Source: an uncultured Pseudomonadota bacterium
Lineage (GTDB): Bacteria > Lernaellota > Lernaellaia > Lernaellales > Lernaellaceae
Assembly: GCA_937967875.1 (NCBI GenBank)
Contig: CALBTQ010000833.1
Span: 1 to 11,272, forward strand
Direction of reading: 5' to 3'
DNA: 11,272 nucleotides
Position numbers and translations under genes: made by a program. How positions within the stretch are numbered: position 1 is the first letter of the stretch; each line of letters opens with the position of its first letter. Positions 1-5,852 of the stretch are shown one piece after another. Below the pieces are notes generated by a model. That model did not search any database, was not told where the DNA came from, and saw only the letters and a list, made by a program, of their open reading frames with translations.

Positions 1-403
1 ATCAGACCTAATTTGTTTTTCAAATTATGTCCAGCTATTTGGGGGGTTAAGACAGCATGGTCCATCTCTTCTCAATATTGCCCCTGCTATTTCTAAGGAA
101 AAATTGGAATAATTTGTTGCATTAGTGCATCAAATGACAATAATGCCTTATATATTAATATGTTATGAGAGAATGCCTCCAGCCAGGCAGCACAGTAGCG
201 ATTGTTGTCAATGTTCTTCTCTTTGTCTCTTCATATCTACCGCGTGTCTACAGCTAGTCATTACCGTTACTCTCTGCGCTATTTTGTATATTCATACGTA
301 GTGGGCTTATCACTCTTAGTGCAGCTGCTGAGGATCTACCCCCAATGAAAAATCGTTATTTTCTTCTGTTTTTTTTGTTTTTGTTTTCTTTTTTTTTTTT
401 TTT
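1..403. other. Unassigned AT-rich sequence and poly-T run beyond an adapter
   Basis: No coding region, RNA gene or recognisable element is seen in 1-360. The stretch is AT-rich and unlike the GC-rich bacterial sequence right of 470. From 361 to 403 it becomes an almost pure T run broken by a few G and C bases. Read on the minus strand, this is a poly-A-like tail directly after the P7 adapter, as produced when a sequencer reads past the end of a library molecule. I infer that 1-403 is not contiguous with the genome to its right. The origin of 1-360 cannot be told by eye. Confidence 0.75.
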
Positions 404-469
404 CCAGCAGAAGACGGCATACGATATCGTATTCGGTGACTGGCGTTCAGACGTGGGCTCTTCCGATCT
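404..469 (-). other. Illumina P7 / 8-nt index / TruSeq read-2 adapter (assembly artefact)
   Basis: Positions 404-427 match the 24-nt P7 primer with two substitutions (A to C at 405, G to T at 425). Positions 428-435 (CGTATTCG) sit exactly where an 8-nt index belongs. Positions 436-469 match the 34-nt TruSeq read-2 adapter ending GCTCTTCCGATCT with two substitutions (A to C at 444, T to G at 456). The lengths of all three parts fit with no indel. On the minus strand the order is genomic insert, adapter, index, P7, then an A-rich tail, which is the order of adapter read-through. This is synthetic sequence, so the true contig end is at 470. Confidence 0.97.
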
Positions 470-1030
470 CTGTGTCAAGGGCCATCCGAGCGCTTGATAG
501 ACCTTGGGCGTGGAAAGTCCTTGCGGCGGTTTAATCAAGGCCAGCGGTAGGTTTTCGGGAACTGAATAGTGATTCAGTTCTTCGCCGATGCCCCCCGCCA
601 GGCAGGCGTGACGCGTCAGAAAAAAGGGCACATCCGCGCCCAATCCGACGGCCAATTCGTGGAGACGCCGGTCGTCAACGGGCAATTCATACAATTCGCG
701 CACCGCGCGCAAGGTGGCCGCCGCGTCCGACGATCCGCCGCCCAGGCCGGCCGCCGAGGGAATCTTTTTATCCAAGGTGATTTCCACGCCTTGGTCGCAG
801 CCGCCGTCTTTGAGCACGGCCAGCGCCGCTCGTACGACGAGATTGTCCGCGCCGGTGGGCAACGTGGAATCGTCGCACAACAATTCGACGCCGCGTTCGA
901 TGGGCCGAAAGTGCAGTTCGTCGGCCAGCGAAATGGGCGCCATGATCATCTGCAGCAGATGATAACCGTCGACGCGCCGGCCGACGACCTGCAAAAACAA
1001 ATTCACCTTCGCATGAGCTTTGACGTGCAT
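470..1030 (-). CDS. ispE: 4-diphosphocytidyl-2-C-methyl-D-erythritol kinase IspE, 3' end lost at adapter
   Basis: IspE is a cytosolic GHMP-family kinase that phosphorylates the 2-hydroxyl of CDP-methylerythritol in the MEP isoprenoid pathway. Here 187 genuine residues remain of a family length near 280-290. Visible marks are K8 in AKVNLFLQV (catalytic Lys), GRRVDGYH (17-24), the ATP-binding loop PSAAGLGGGSSDAA (91-104), and D133 in GADVPFF (catalytic Asp). The C-terminal GHMP subdomain is missing because the adapter begins at 469. The frame stays open through the adapter, so an automatic call would add about 38 false residues. The ATG at 1030 is chosen because the protein starts at the family N-terminus and AAGGA lies 10 nt upstream (1041-1045). 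The open frame continues upstream to 1342, but that part overlaps the divergent promoters and is not IspE-like. Genes downstream of ispE are lost. Confidence 0.95.
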
Positions 1031-1102
1031 GGTGGTTCGATCCTTGCCGTTGAAATACTGTAAACACCTATTGTAGGCGCTCCCGAGCGAAATTTCCAGG
1101 AT

Positions 1103-1111
1103 TGGTATAAT
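1103..1111 (+). promoter_or_regulatory. Extended -10 promoter (TGGTATAAT)
   Basis: TGGTATAAT is a perfect TGn-TATAAT extended -10 element. No good -35 is seen 16-18 nt upstream, as is common for extended -10 promoters. Transcription would begin near 1118 and run into a terminator at 1174-1196, then the DUF4388 gene at 1284. Confidence 0.5.
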
Positions 1112-1137
1112 ATGTTTGTAATCATTTTCCAATTCAA
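1109..1137 (-). promoter_or_regulatory. Probable sigma-70-type promoter for ispE
   Basis: On the minus strand TTGAAT (1137-1132) is followed after 17 nt by CATATT (1114-1109), about 80 nt upstream of the ispE ATG. The start site would fall near 1102. The -10 overlaps the extended -10 of the opposite promoter at 1103-1111, so the two probably exclude each other. Assigned by eye from consensus only. Confidence 0.45.
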
Positions 1138-1196
1138 TCTTGACTGATCGAGGGAAATGTTCTGTAATGACGCACCGCCGATGCGGCGGTTTTTTT
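1118..1196 (+). ncRNA. Candidate short terminated RNA or attenuated leader
   Basis: This is the span between the predicted start of the TGGTATAAT promoter and the end of the terminator, about 79 nt. It can form an upstream stem, CATTTTCC (1123-1130) with GGGAAATG (1152-1159), eight pairs including one G-U, followed by the terminator hairpin. It could be a small RNA or a 5' leader that limits read-through into the pseudo-receiver gene. A 13-codon reading frame (1157-1198) crosses the terminator, but its codons there simply follow from the hairpin and T-run. No known RNA family is recognised. Confidence 0.35.
1174..1196 (+). terminator. Rho-independent terminator
   Basis: The stem ACCGCC (1174-1179) pairs with GGCGGT (1185-1190) around a GATGC loop, followed by seven consecutive T (1190-1196). 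The stem is short but GC-rich and the T-run is ideal. It faces the plus strand and lies 87 bases before the TTG start of the downstream gene. Confidence 0.7.
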
Positions 1197-1269
1197 AGAT
1201 CCGAGGCACAGTTGGGGAGGATGTGACCGAGAGCGAGTTGCCGGACCCGGTTCCGGCTGCTTGTGCAAT

Positions 1270-1274
1270 GGAGG
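1270..1274 (+). promoter_or_regulatory. Ribosome binding site deciding a TTG start
   Basis: GGAGG lies nine bases before TTG at 1284. The in-frame GTG at 1263 has no purine-rich site upstream and itself precedes this GGAGG, so TTG at 1284 is preferred. Confidence 0.7.
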
Positions 1275-1283
1275 TTCCCCGAT

Positions 1284-2507
1284 TTGAGCCGAACAATTTT
1301 ATTGATCGATCCCAACCTGGCGCTCGCGGCAAAAATCGCCAAATTTCTTGAAGATTTCGGTCATTCCGTCGAATTTACCTCTTCTAAAAATGAAGGGCTC
1401 GGTGCGATCAAGGCGTTCGATCCCTGTTTGGTCGTTGTCTCCTTTTCGTTGCCCGACGGCGACGCGCTCGATCTGGTCAAGACGATGCGCGACGCGTTGC
1501 ATAACCAGACGCCGGTGCTGGTTATGGCCACGTCCAAGCAGATCGAACATTACAGCGACCGTCCGATGCCCAACAGCCCGCAGGGGTGGCTCAAGCAGCC
1601 GGTCGATCAGATGGATCTGTACAACATGATCAACTCCTGGATCGGCCGCCGGATCGACCTGTCGCCGCCGATCGCCTCGACCCCGCCGACGCCGCATGAA
1701 GAACCGATGCGCATCAAAGGCGCCATGCCGCCGCGCGACGTCGAAGAAGAAGAGACCAAAACACCGGCCACCAGCCAAATCGGCAACCTGGCCCGCGTGC
1801 CGGTGGCACGCCTGTTTTATCATCTGGGCCGCCGGCAGTTGACCGGCCTGATGATCCTCAACAATCCGCCCACCAAAATCGATGTGCACTTCGACAAAGG
1901 CTCGGTGGTCAACGTCGTGAGCAATTACATCCCTGAATTGTCGCTGGGCGTGCTGCTGGCCAAGAAAATGGTGCTGACCCCGCAGGAACTGGTCGGCGCG
2001 CGCAAACGGTGGGAACGCGAAGGCGGCTTGTTCGGTCAGATTCTATTGAAGATGGGCCTGGTCGACGAGCCGACGCTGCAGGCCAATCTGGTCGCCCAGC
2101 GGGTGATGAAGCTGGTGCATCTGTTCTCCTGGAATTGGCGCAAGGGCACCTACGTGTTCCACCGCGATCCCAACGAGGTCATGGCCGTCGCCGGCTTTAA
2201 ACTGCTGTACCCACATGTGATCCTCGCGGGCATCCGCACCCATTACGACATCGATCGTCTGATGATGGTTTTCAACAAGCACAACCGCAAACAACAGACG
2301 GTGCTGCTCAAAGATTGCCAGCCCAATGCGCTGGCCTCCAAATCCGATCTGCCCAAGCTCGAGAAGTTCGTCGCGTCGATCAACGACCACAAAATCGTGC
2401 AAACGGCGATGGAAAAAAGCGGTCTGACCGAACTGGAATTCTACCAGTTCGCCTACGCCCTGTTCGTGCAGGATATTCTCGTCTTCGAGGATGAAGCCCA
2501 GCAGTAG
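1284..2507 (+). CDS. Pseudo-receiver / DUF4388 (PATAN) regulatory protein
   Basis: This 407-residue protein is a cytosolic signalling protein with no DNA-binding or enzymatic output domain that I recognise. Residues 3-120 have the response-regulator receiver fold: ILLIDPN (5-11), SLPDGDAL (55-62), and LKQPV with the conserved Lys at K104. The phosphoacceptor Asp is replaced by S53 (VVVSFSLPDG), and the usual second acidic residue near the N-terminus is P10. It therefore probably does not accept phosphate. A Pro/Glu-rich linker (about 125-162) leads to a DUF4388-like region (about 165-300; QLTGLMIL, VHFDKGSVVNVVS, GVLLAKK, GTYVF). The tail to 407 is unassigned. DUF4388 proteins are common in deltaproteobacteria and usually sit in receiver or scaffold contexts. 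TTG at 1284 is preferred by its RBS. The gene stands alone, divergent from ispE and convergent with the next gene. Confidence 0.85.
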   Translation: MSRTILLIDPNLALAAKIAKFLEDFGHSVEFTSSKNEGLGAIKAFDPCLVVVSFSLPDGDALDLVKTMRDALHNQTPVLVMATSKQIEHYSDRPMPNSPQGWLKQPVDQMDLYNMINSWIGRRIDLSPPIASTPPTPHEEPMRIKGAMPPRDVEEEETKTPATSQIGNLARVPVARLFYHLGRRQLTGLMILNNPPTKIDVHFDKGSVVNVVSNYIPELSLGVLLAKKMVLTPQELVGARKRWEREGGLFGQILLKMGLVDEPTLQANLVAQRVMKLVHLFSWNWRKGTYVFHRDPNEVMAVAGFKLLYPHVILAGIRTHYDIDRLMMVFNKHNRKQQTVLLKDCQPNALASKSDLPKLEKFVASINDHKIVQTAMEKSGLTELEFYQFAYALFVQDILVFEDEAQQ

Positions 2508-2578
2508 CATAAACGCCGCCTATCCGCCGAGAGGGCCCGGCGCATAGACGACGATGGAATTTCCGATCCGGATTCGGG

Positions 2579-3001
2579 TTACAGCAGGGTGAACTTTCCA
2601 CGCGCGGCTTTGGCGATCTGCCCCTCTTTTTCAATGCGGAACAGCGTTTTGTAAACCATCGCTTCCGGCTTGTCCGAATTGGTCGACCACCCCAGTTCGA
2701 CCAACTCTTCGTAGATTTCCCTGGCGCGCATCGGTTTGCCGTGTTTGCTCAGGACGTCGACGATCAACGTGGGCAGGGTGTCCTTCCCCTTGCGCTGCCG
2801 GCGCGGGGGCACCTTGACGTTGCGGCGAGAGGCGAGCTTGATCAGTTCGGCAAATTCTTCGGGAGCGCCGCCTTCCAAGTCCAATAATTCGAGGTATTTG
2901 TCCAATAGGGCCCTTTTCTTTTCCAAGCGTTCTTCAAGAGCGATAATTTCATCAGCAATTTTCTGAATCCGCGATTTAACGCTTCCTACGAACCCCTTCA
3001 T
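2579..3001 (-). CDS. Small coiled-coil protein with HARE-like winged-helix domain
   Basis: The product is about 140 residues. Residues 9-42 form a heptad-rich, charged coiled coil (RIQKIADEIIALEERLEKKR), a likely dimerisation segment. A basic stretch (PPRRQRKGK, about 65-73) follows. Residues 75-140 resemble the HARE-HTH winged helix: GKPMRAREIYEELVELGW, then SDKPEAMVYKTLFRI, ending RGKFTLL. HARE domains are proposed to bind DNA and occur in eukaryotic chromatin proteins, RNA polymerase delta subunits and bacterial restriction proteins. I infer a DNA-binding or transcription-associated role, with partners unknown. Two ATGs are adjacent (3004 and 3001). GGAGG at 3010-3006 is four bases from the second and only one from the first, so 3001 is used. 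An in-frame TTG at 3040 lacks support. Upstream lies an AT-rich promoter region; downstream the gene converges with the DUF4388 gene, with no clear terminator in the 71-base gap. Confidence 0.75.
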   Translation of the reverse strand: MKGFVGSVKSRIQKIADEIIALEERLEKKRALLDKYLELLDLEGGAPEEFAELIKLASRRNVKVPPRRQRKGKDTLPTLIVDVLSKHGKPMRAREIYEELVELGWSTNSDKPEAMVYKTLFRIEKEGQIAKAARGKFTLL

Positions 3002-3005
3002 CATA

Positions 3006-3010
3006 CCTCC
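3006..3010 (-). promoter_or_regulatory. Ribosome binding site for the HARE-like gene
   Basis: The minus strand reads GGAGG, one base before ATG at 3004 and four bases before ATG at 3001. The spacing favours the second ATG. It also argues against the upstream in-frame TTG at 3040. Confidence 0.65.
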
Positions 3011-3068
3011 GTGATCGAAGTAGAATGACCATACGAACAATTGATGGTCTTTGTTTGTGTCAAAAGGG

Positions 3069-3097
3069 ATACTGATAAAATATTAATCAAAAGTCAA
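3069..3097 (-). promoter_or_regulatory. Possible promoter of the HARE-like gene
   Basis: TTGACT (3097-3092) is a near-perfect -35. Seventeen bases on is CAGTAT (3074-3069), a weak -10. The start would be near 3062, giving a leader of about 60 nt. The surrounding sequence is so AT-rich that chance matches are likely. Confidence 0.35.
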
Positions 3098-3163
3098 GCT
3101 AAGTCTTTATGATAACTGAGTATTATAGATGGATAATCTTTGTTTTTGTTGCAATATATGTCG

Positions 3164-3182
3164 AATATTTGTGTCAAATATT
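3164..3182. repeat. Perfect inverted repeat AATATTTG-TGT-CAAATATT
   Basis: Eight-base arms (3164-3171 and 3175-3182) flank a three-base spacer. The repeat lies about 90 bases upstream of the predicted HARE-gene start site. It could be an operator for a dimeric regulator. A chance palindrome is possible in such AT-rich sequence. Confidence 0.5.
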
Positions 3183-3420
3183 GAGGATATTTTGTTAAAT
3201 ACAACCGACATCGTTCCAGCGTTGTATTTTTCTAACTTTTTGATTTTATTCAATTTGTTATTCATAAATATGCCTTCTATAAATTTCTATACTTCTTTAT
3301 CTGCAAAAACTTAACTGACATTTTTTCTAAATCTTCTACCGACATTGTTTTTTCTTGTGCATAAATACTCCCTATATGGATAAATTAGAGACGATTGTAC
3401 GTTTCGTCAATAAATGGAAG

Positions 3421-4383
3421 CTATTTTTGGTGCTCTTCCAGGGTCACATTGCGTAGCGGATCGGGCAGCAGTTTATCCCCATAATGGCGTTGGGCCGACT
3501 CGATGATCCGTTCACGGCTAATGCGCGCGGACGTTCCGCCCGGGTGCTGCGCGGCGATCGCCCCGGCGGCGTTGCCCCAAGCCAGGCAGGTGGGCAGCGA
3601 TTGCCCGTCGACCAGCGCGGCGGTGAACGCGGCGGTGAAGTTGTCGCCGCAGCCGGTCAGGTCGACCGGCTCGACGGGCAGGGCGTCCAGATGCGTCGGA
3701 CCGTACGCCCAATAGGCCGAAGCGCCGCGCGCGCCGCGTTTGACCACCAGGGTCGGCGCGAGGGCGGCCAGTACCTCGACGGCGCGGTCGATGTCCGCCT
3801 GCCCGGAAACGAAGCGGGCCTCGCGCTCGTTGCACAGCAGCACGTCGAGCGAAGCGATCAATTCGCGCAGCGGCTCGTCCTGCAACGTCAACGGCTGCTC
3901 CTGCGTATCGGCGACGATCAGCGAGCGATTGGCGCGGGCGATGCGCAACGCGGCGGTCAGGCGTTCGCCGGGACGCAGTCCGGCCAGCAGCACGCAGCGC
4001 GACGGGAAGCGCTCGACCAACGCGGGGTCGGGCGGAATGTCGCCGCCCAGATACGACAGAAAACTGCGATCGCCCTGGATGTTGTAGGCGACGGTGATGT
4101 TGGCGCGCACCTCGTCGCGAATGTTCACACCGTCGCGCGGCAGGCCTTCCTCTTCCATGATGTCCAGCAGAAAGCGGCTGCCGAAATCGCGCCCGAGCGT
4201 CGCCTCGAACACCACGCGCAAGCCCAGGCGGTGCAGCACGAGCGCGGCGGTCATCGCGCCGCCGGGCACGATGGTCAGATCGCGTGCGTACACTTCCTCA
4301 CCCGGGTCGGGCAGCTTGGGCAGACCGGTGAAGATCAAATCGACGAACGGTTTACCCGAGGCCGGCAGCAGCACGTCGATCAT
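3421..4383 (-). CDS. PfkB-family (ribokinase-like) carbohydrate kinase
   Basis: This 320-residue cytosolic kinase should transfer phosphate from ATP to a sugar or sugar-derived alcohol; the substrate cannot be told. Family marks are an N-terminal GG motif (PGGAMTAALVLHRLG, 40-54), the NxxE metal motif (N185, E188), VVKRGARG (213-220), and the anion-hole/catalytic motif DLTGCGDNF (241-249) with D247 as catalytic base. Length is normal for the family. The first signature is atypical: the Asn usual after GGAxx is absent, which may affect substrate choice. ATG at 4383 overlaps the TGA of the upstream GH4 gene by four bases (ATGA), implying translational coupling. The same frame stays open upstream to 5124, but that part is antisense-frame noise inside the GH4 gene. 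Confidence 0.9.
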   Translation of the reverse strand: MIDVLLPASGKPFVDLIFTGLPKLPDPGEEVYARDLTIVPGGAMTAALVLHRLGLRVVFEATLGRDFGSRFLLDIMEEEGLPRDGVNIRDEVRANITVAYNIQGDRSFLSYLGGDIPPDPALVERFPSRCVLLAGLRPGERLTAALRIARANRSLIVADTQEQPLTLQDEPLRELIASLDVLLCNEREARFVSGQADIDRAVEVLAALAPTLVVKRGARGASAYWAYGPTHLDALPVEPVDLTGCGDNFTAAFTAALVDGQSLPTCLAWGNAAGAIAAQHPGGTSARISRERIIESAQRHYGDKLLPDPLRNVTLEEHQK

Positions 4384-5732
4384 GCGAGCACCCGCAACGC
4401 CGGATGCGCTTGCACAAAGCGATCCAGCACCTCCATCGCCGTGCGGTGGAAGCCGACCAGCGGATGCGATTCGAGCGCGTAGAGCGCGACGCGCCGGCTG
4501 CGGTGGCGCAGGCTCATCACAGTGAGCGTCTCGAAGACCTTCAACTCGTTGACCAGCGCGGCCAGCCGCTCGGGCACGCGTGGAGGCGCCAGCGGCGTCA
4601 GGCCGTTCTCGTCGACGCGGCAGGTGATTTCCACCACGTCGTGATCGGCCAGCCACTGGACCGCGCCGCGGTTGGGCGTGGACAGCGCGATTTCCGCGGG
4701 CTTCACCGTCGCCGCTTCGAGCACGTCCAGCGCGACGCCGGCGTAGCCTTCGCCCTCGGCCAGGTGATGGTCGGGACGCTGACCGCGATCGGTTTCCTTC
4801 CACGCGTAGTCCATGTAGGAGGCTTCGCGTTCGGCGATGCACGCCGCGTGATGCGCCAGCAGTTTCGCCGGATCGTTCGCGAAGGCCGGGTCCTTGGTCG
4901 CGGCGAAAAAGCGCTCGGTCAGGCGCAGCGTCTTGGTCCCGCGCGTTTCCGGCTCGGCCAGCACCGCCGGCACGGCCTGCTCCGACAGCAGGTAGTAATA
5001 CAGGTACTCGTTGGGGAACGCGCCCAGCTCGCGCACCATCTCGCGGCCGAAGATGCCGAACCACTTGTCCAGGAACGTATCGTCGTTCATCAACTGCGCG
5101 GTGATGTCCTCGTCGTCGAGCCACACCTGCATCGTCGCCGACAGATGGTTGAGGCCGAACACGCGCGAACGCAGCCGGTGCACGTCGACCTCGTAGCTGA
5201 GCGCCACGTAGTCCTTCACGTTGTCGGCGCTGTCGCAGATGCCCACGACTTCGTGGAAGCCCTGGTCGTGCAGCGCCTGCGTGACCATCCCCGCCGGATT
5301 GGTGAAGTTGAGGATCAGCGCGTTGTCGGCCACCGCGCGCGTGCGGCGGCAGATGTGCAGCAAGTCGGGCACCGAGCGCCCGGTCATCGCGTAGCCGCCG
5401 GCGCCCACGGTTTCCTGCCCCAGGATGCCCGCCTCTTTGCAGATCGTCTCGTCGGCGATGCGCCCTTCCTCGAAGCCGGGGCGGATGGTGGTGACCACCG
5501 CGTTCGCGCCTTCCAGCGCTTTGTCCAGATCGGGCTGGACCTGCACGGCGAACGGATCGCCCGCCTCGCGCACCAGATGGCGCGTCAACTCGCCCATGAT
5601 CGCCAGACGATCGGCGCGGATGTCGCTCATGGCCAGGGTGTCGATTTTCGTGCCGCGCGCCACCCGGCGCAGCAAACTACGGACGAACAACGGCATGCGA
5701 ATGCCGCCGGCGCCGACAACGGTCAATTTCAT
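4380..5732 (-). CDS. Glycoside hydrolase family 4 (NAD+/Mn2+-dependent) glycosidase
   Basis: GH4 enzymes cleave glycosides by a redox-assisted elimination that needs NAD+ and a divalent metal. This 450-residue protein is full length. Marks are the NAD-binding start KLTVVGAGGIRMP (2-14), RPGFEEGRIADE (84-95), GQETVGAGG (105-113), NFTNPAG (142-148), metal ligands C166 (GICDSADN) and H196 (GLNHLS), and the catalytic-Tyr region NEYLYYYL (241-248). The family's substrate-predictive motif after the Cys reads CDSA. As I recall the known classes, this is not CNVP (6-phospho-beta-glucosidase), CDMP (6-phospho-alpha-glucosidase) or CHSV (alpha-galactosidase). Substrate is therefore open. AAGGAG lies six bases before ATG at 5732. 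The kinase gene follows with a four-base overlap. No PTS or transporter gene is in the window. Confidence 0.92.
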   Translation of the reverse strand: MKLTVVGAGGIRMPLFVRSLLRRVARGTKIDTLAMSDIRADRLAIMGELTRHLVREAGDPFAVQVQPDLDKALEGANAVVTTIRPGFEEGRIADETICKEAGILGQETVGAGGYAMTGRSVPDLLHICRRTRAVADNALILNFTNPAGMVTQALHDQGFHEVVGICDSADNVKDYVALSYEVDVHRLRSRVFGLNHLSATMQVWLDDEDITAQLMNDDTFLDKWFGIFGREMVRELGAFPNEYLYYYLLSEQAVPAVLAEPETRGTKTLRLTERFFAATKDPAFANDPAKLLAHHAACIAEREASYMDYAWKETDRGQRPDHHLAEGEGYAGVALDVLEAATVKPAEIALSTPNRGAVQWLADHDVVEITCRVDENGLTPLAPPRVPERLAALVNELKVFETLTVMSLRHRSRRVALYALESHPLVGFHRTAMEVLDRFVQAHPALRVLA

Positions 5733-5759
5733 GTGTCGCTCCTTGCTGCAAAAACCACG

Positions 5760-5780
5760 CGCCGGTCGCGACGGCCGGCG
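5760..5780 (-). terminator. Weak hairpin between phosphatase and GH4 genes
   Basis: CGCCGG (5760-5765) pairs with CCGGCG (5775-5780) around a nine-base loop. On the minus strand five T (5754-5750) follow, but only after a five-base gap. It could terminate the phosphatase transcript poorly or be a leader hairpin of the GH4 message. Confidence 0.35.
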
Positions 5781-5794
5781 GAAAAATCGGGGCG

Positions 5795-5822
5795 ATTGTA
5801 GCGGGAACTCGGTTGCTTGAAA
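5795..5822 (-). promoter_or_regulatory. Possible promoter for the GH4-kinase pair
   Basis: The minus strand has TTTCAA (5822-5817), 16 bases, then TACAAT (5800-5795), about 60 bases before the GH4 ATG. The -10 is good and the -35 poor. The hairpin at 5760-5780 would lie in the leader. Confidence 0.3.
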
Positions 5823-5852
5823 AGCAGCGCGTTGCGTCGGATGCCGAAAAAA

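Larger units (their letters stand above)
3011..3420. other. AT-rich gene-free region
   Basis: About 400 bases separate the end of the sugar kinase gene from the HARE-like gene. The stretch is sharply AT-rich (14 G or C in the 60 bases 3121-3180) beside very GC-rich neighbours. A 61-codon plus-strand frame (3129-3314) has no ribosome binding site and only a low-complexity product, so I do not call it. Contents seen are the HARE-gene promoter, a palindrome at 3164-3182, three GACAT-containing 13-mers, and a weak stem (GACGA 3390-3394 with TCGTC 3404-3408) after the kinase stop that has no good T-run. Confidence 0.6.

Noticed and set aside
325..340. Resemblance to the P5 adapter (GAG-GATCTAC)
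   Set aside because: Only a short core matches and it needs an indel; not enough to call a second adapter.
1157..1198. 13-codon leader peptide ending Arg-Arg-Phe-Phe, suggestive of amino-acid attenuation
   Set aside because: The Phe codons are just the terminator T-run, only two of them are adjacent, and the downstream gene is not biosynthetic.
1031..1342. N-terminal extension of the ispE frame
   Set aside because: It overlaps the promoters and the start of the divergent gene; IspE homology begins at the ATG at 1030, which has an AAGGA upstream.
1223..1350. GTG-initiated short frame after GGGGAGG at 1214-1220
   Set aside because: Spacing from GGAGG to GTG is only two bases, and the frame overlaps the pseudo-receiver gene in another phase with no recognisable product.
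1299..1889. Open minus-strand frame of 196 codons
   Set aside because: It is antisense to the pseudo-receiver gene, has atypical composition and no motif.
2525..2577. Hairpins between the convergent genes (2525-2542, 2563-2577)
   Set aside because: Short stems without a T-run on either strand, so not called as terminators.
3129..3314. 61-codon Cys/Phe-rich plus-strand frame
   Set aside because: No ribosome site, product is what AT-rich noncoding sequence gives by chance.
4404..5801. Open plus-strand frame of 465 codons
   Set aside because: It is antisense to the clearly recognisable GH4 gene and its product is Arg/His/Gln-rich without motifs.
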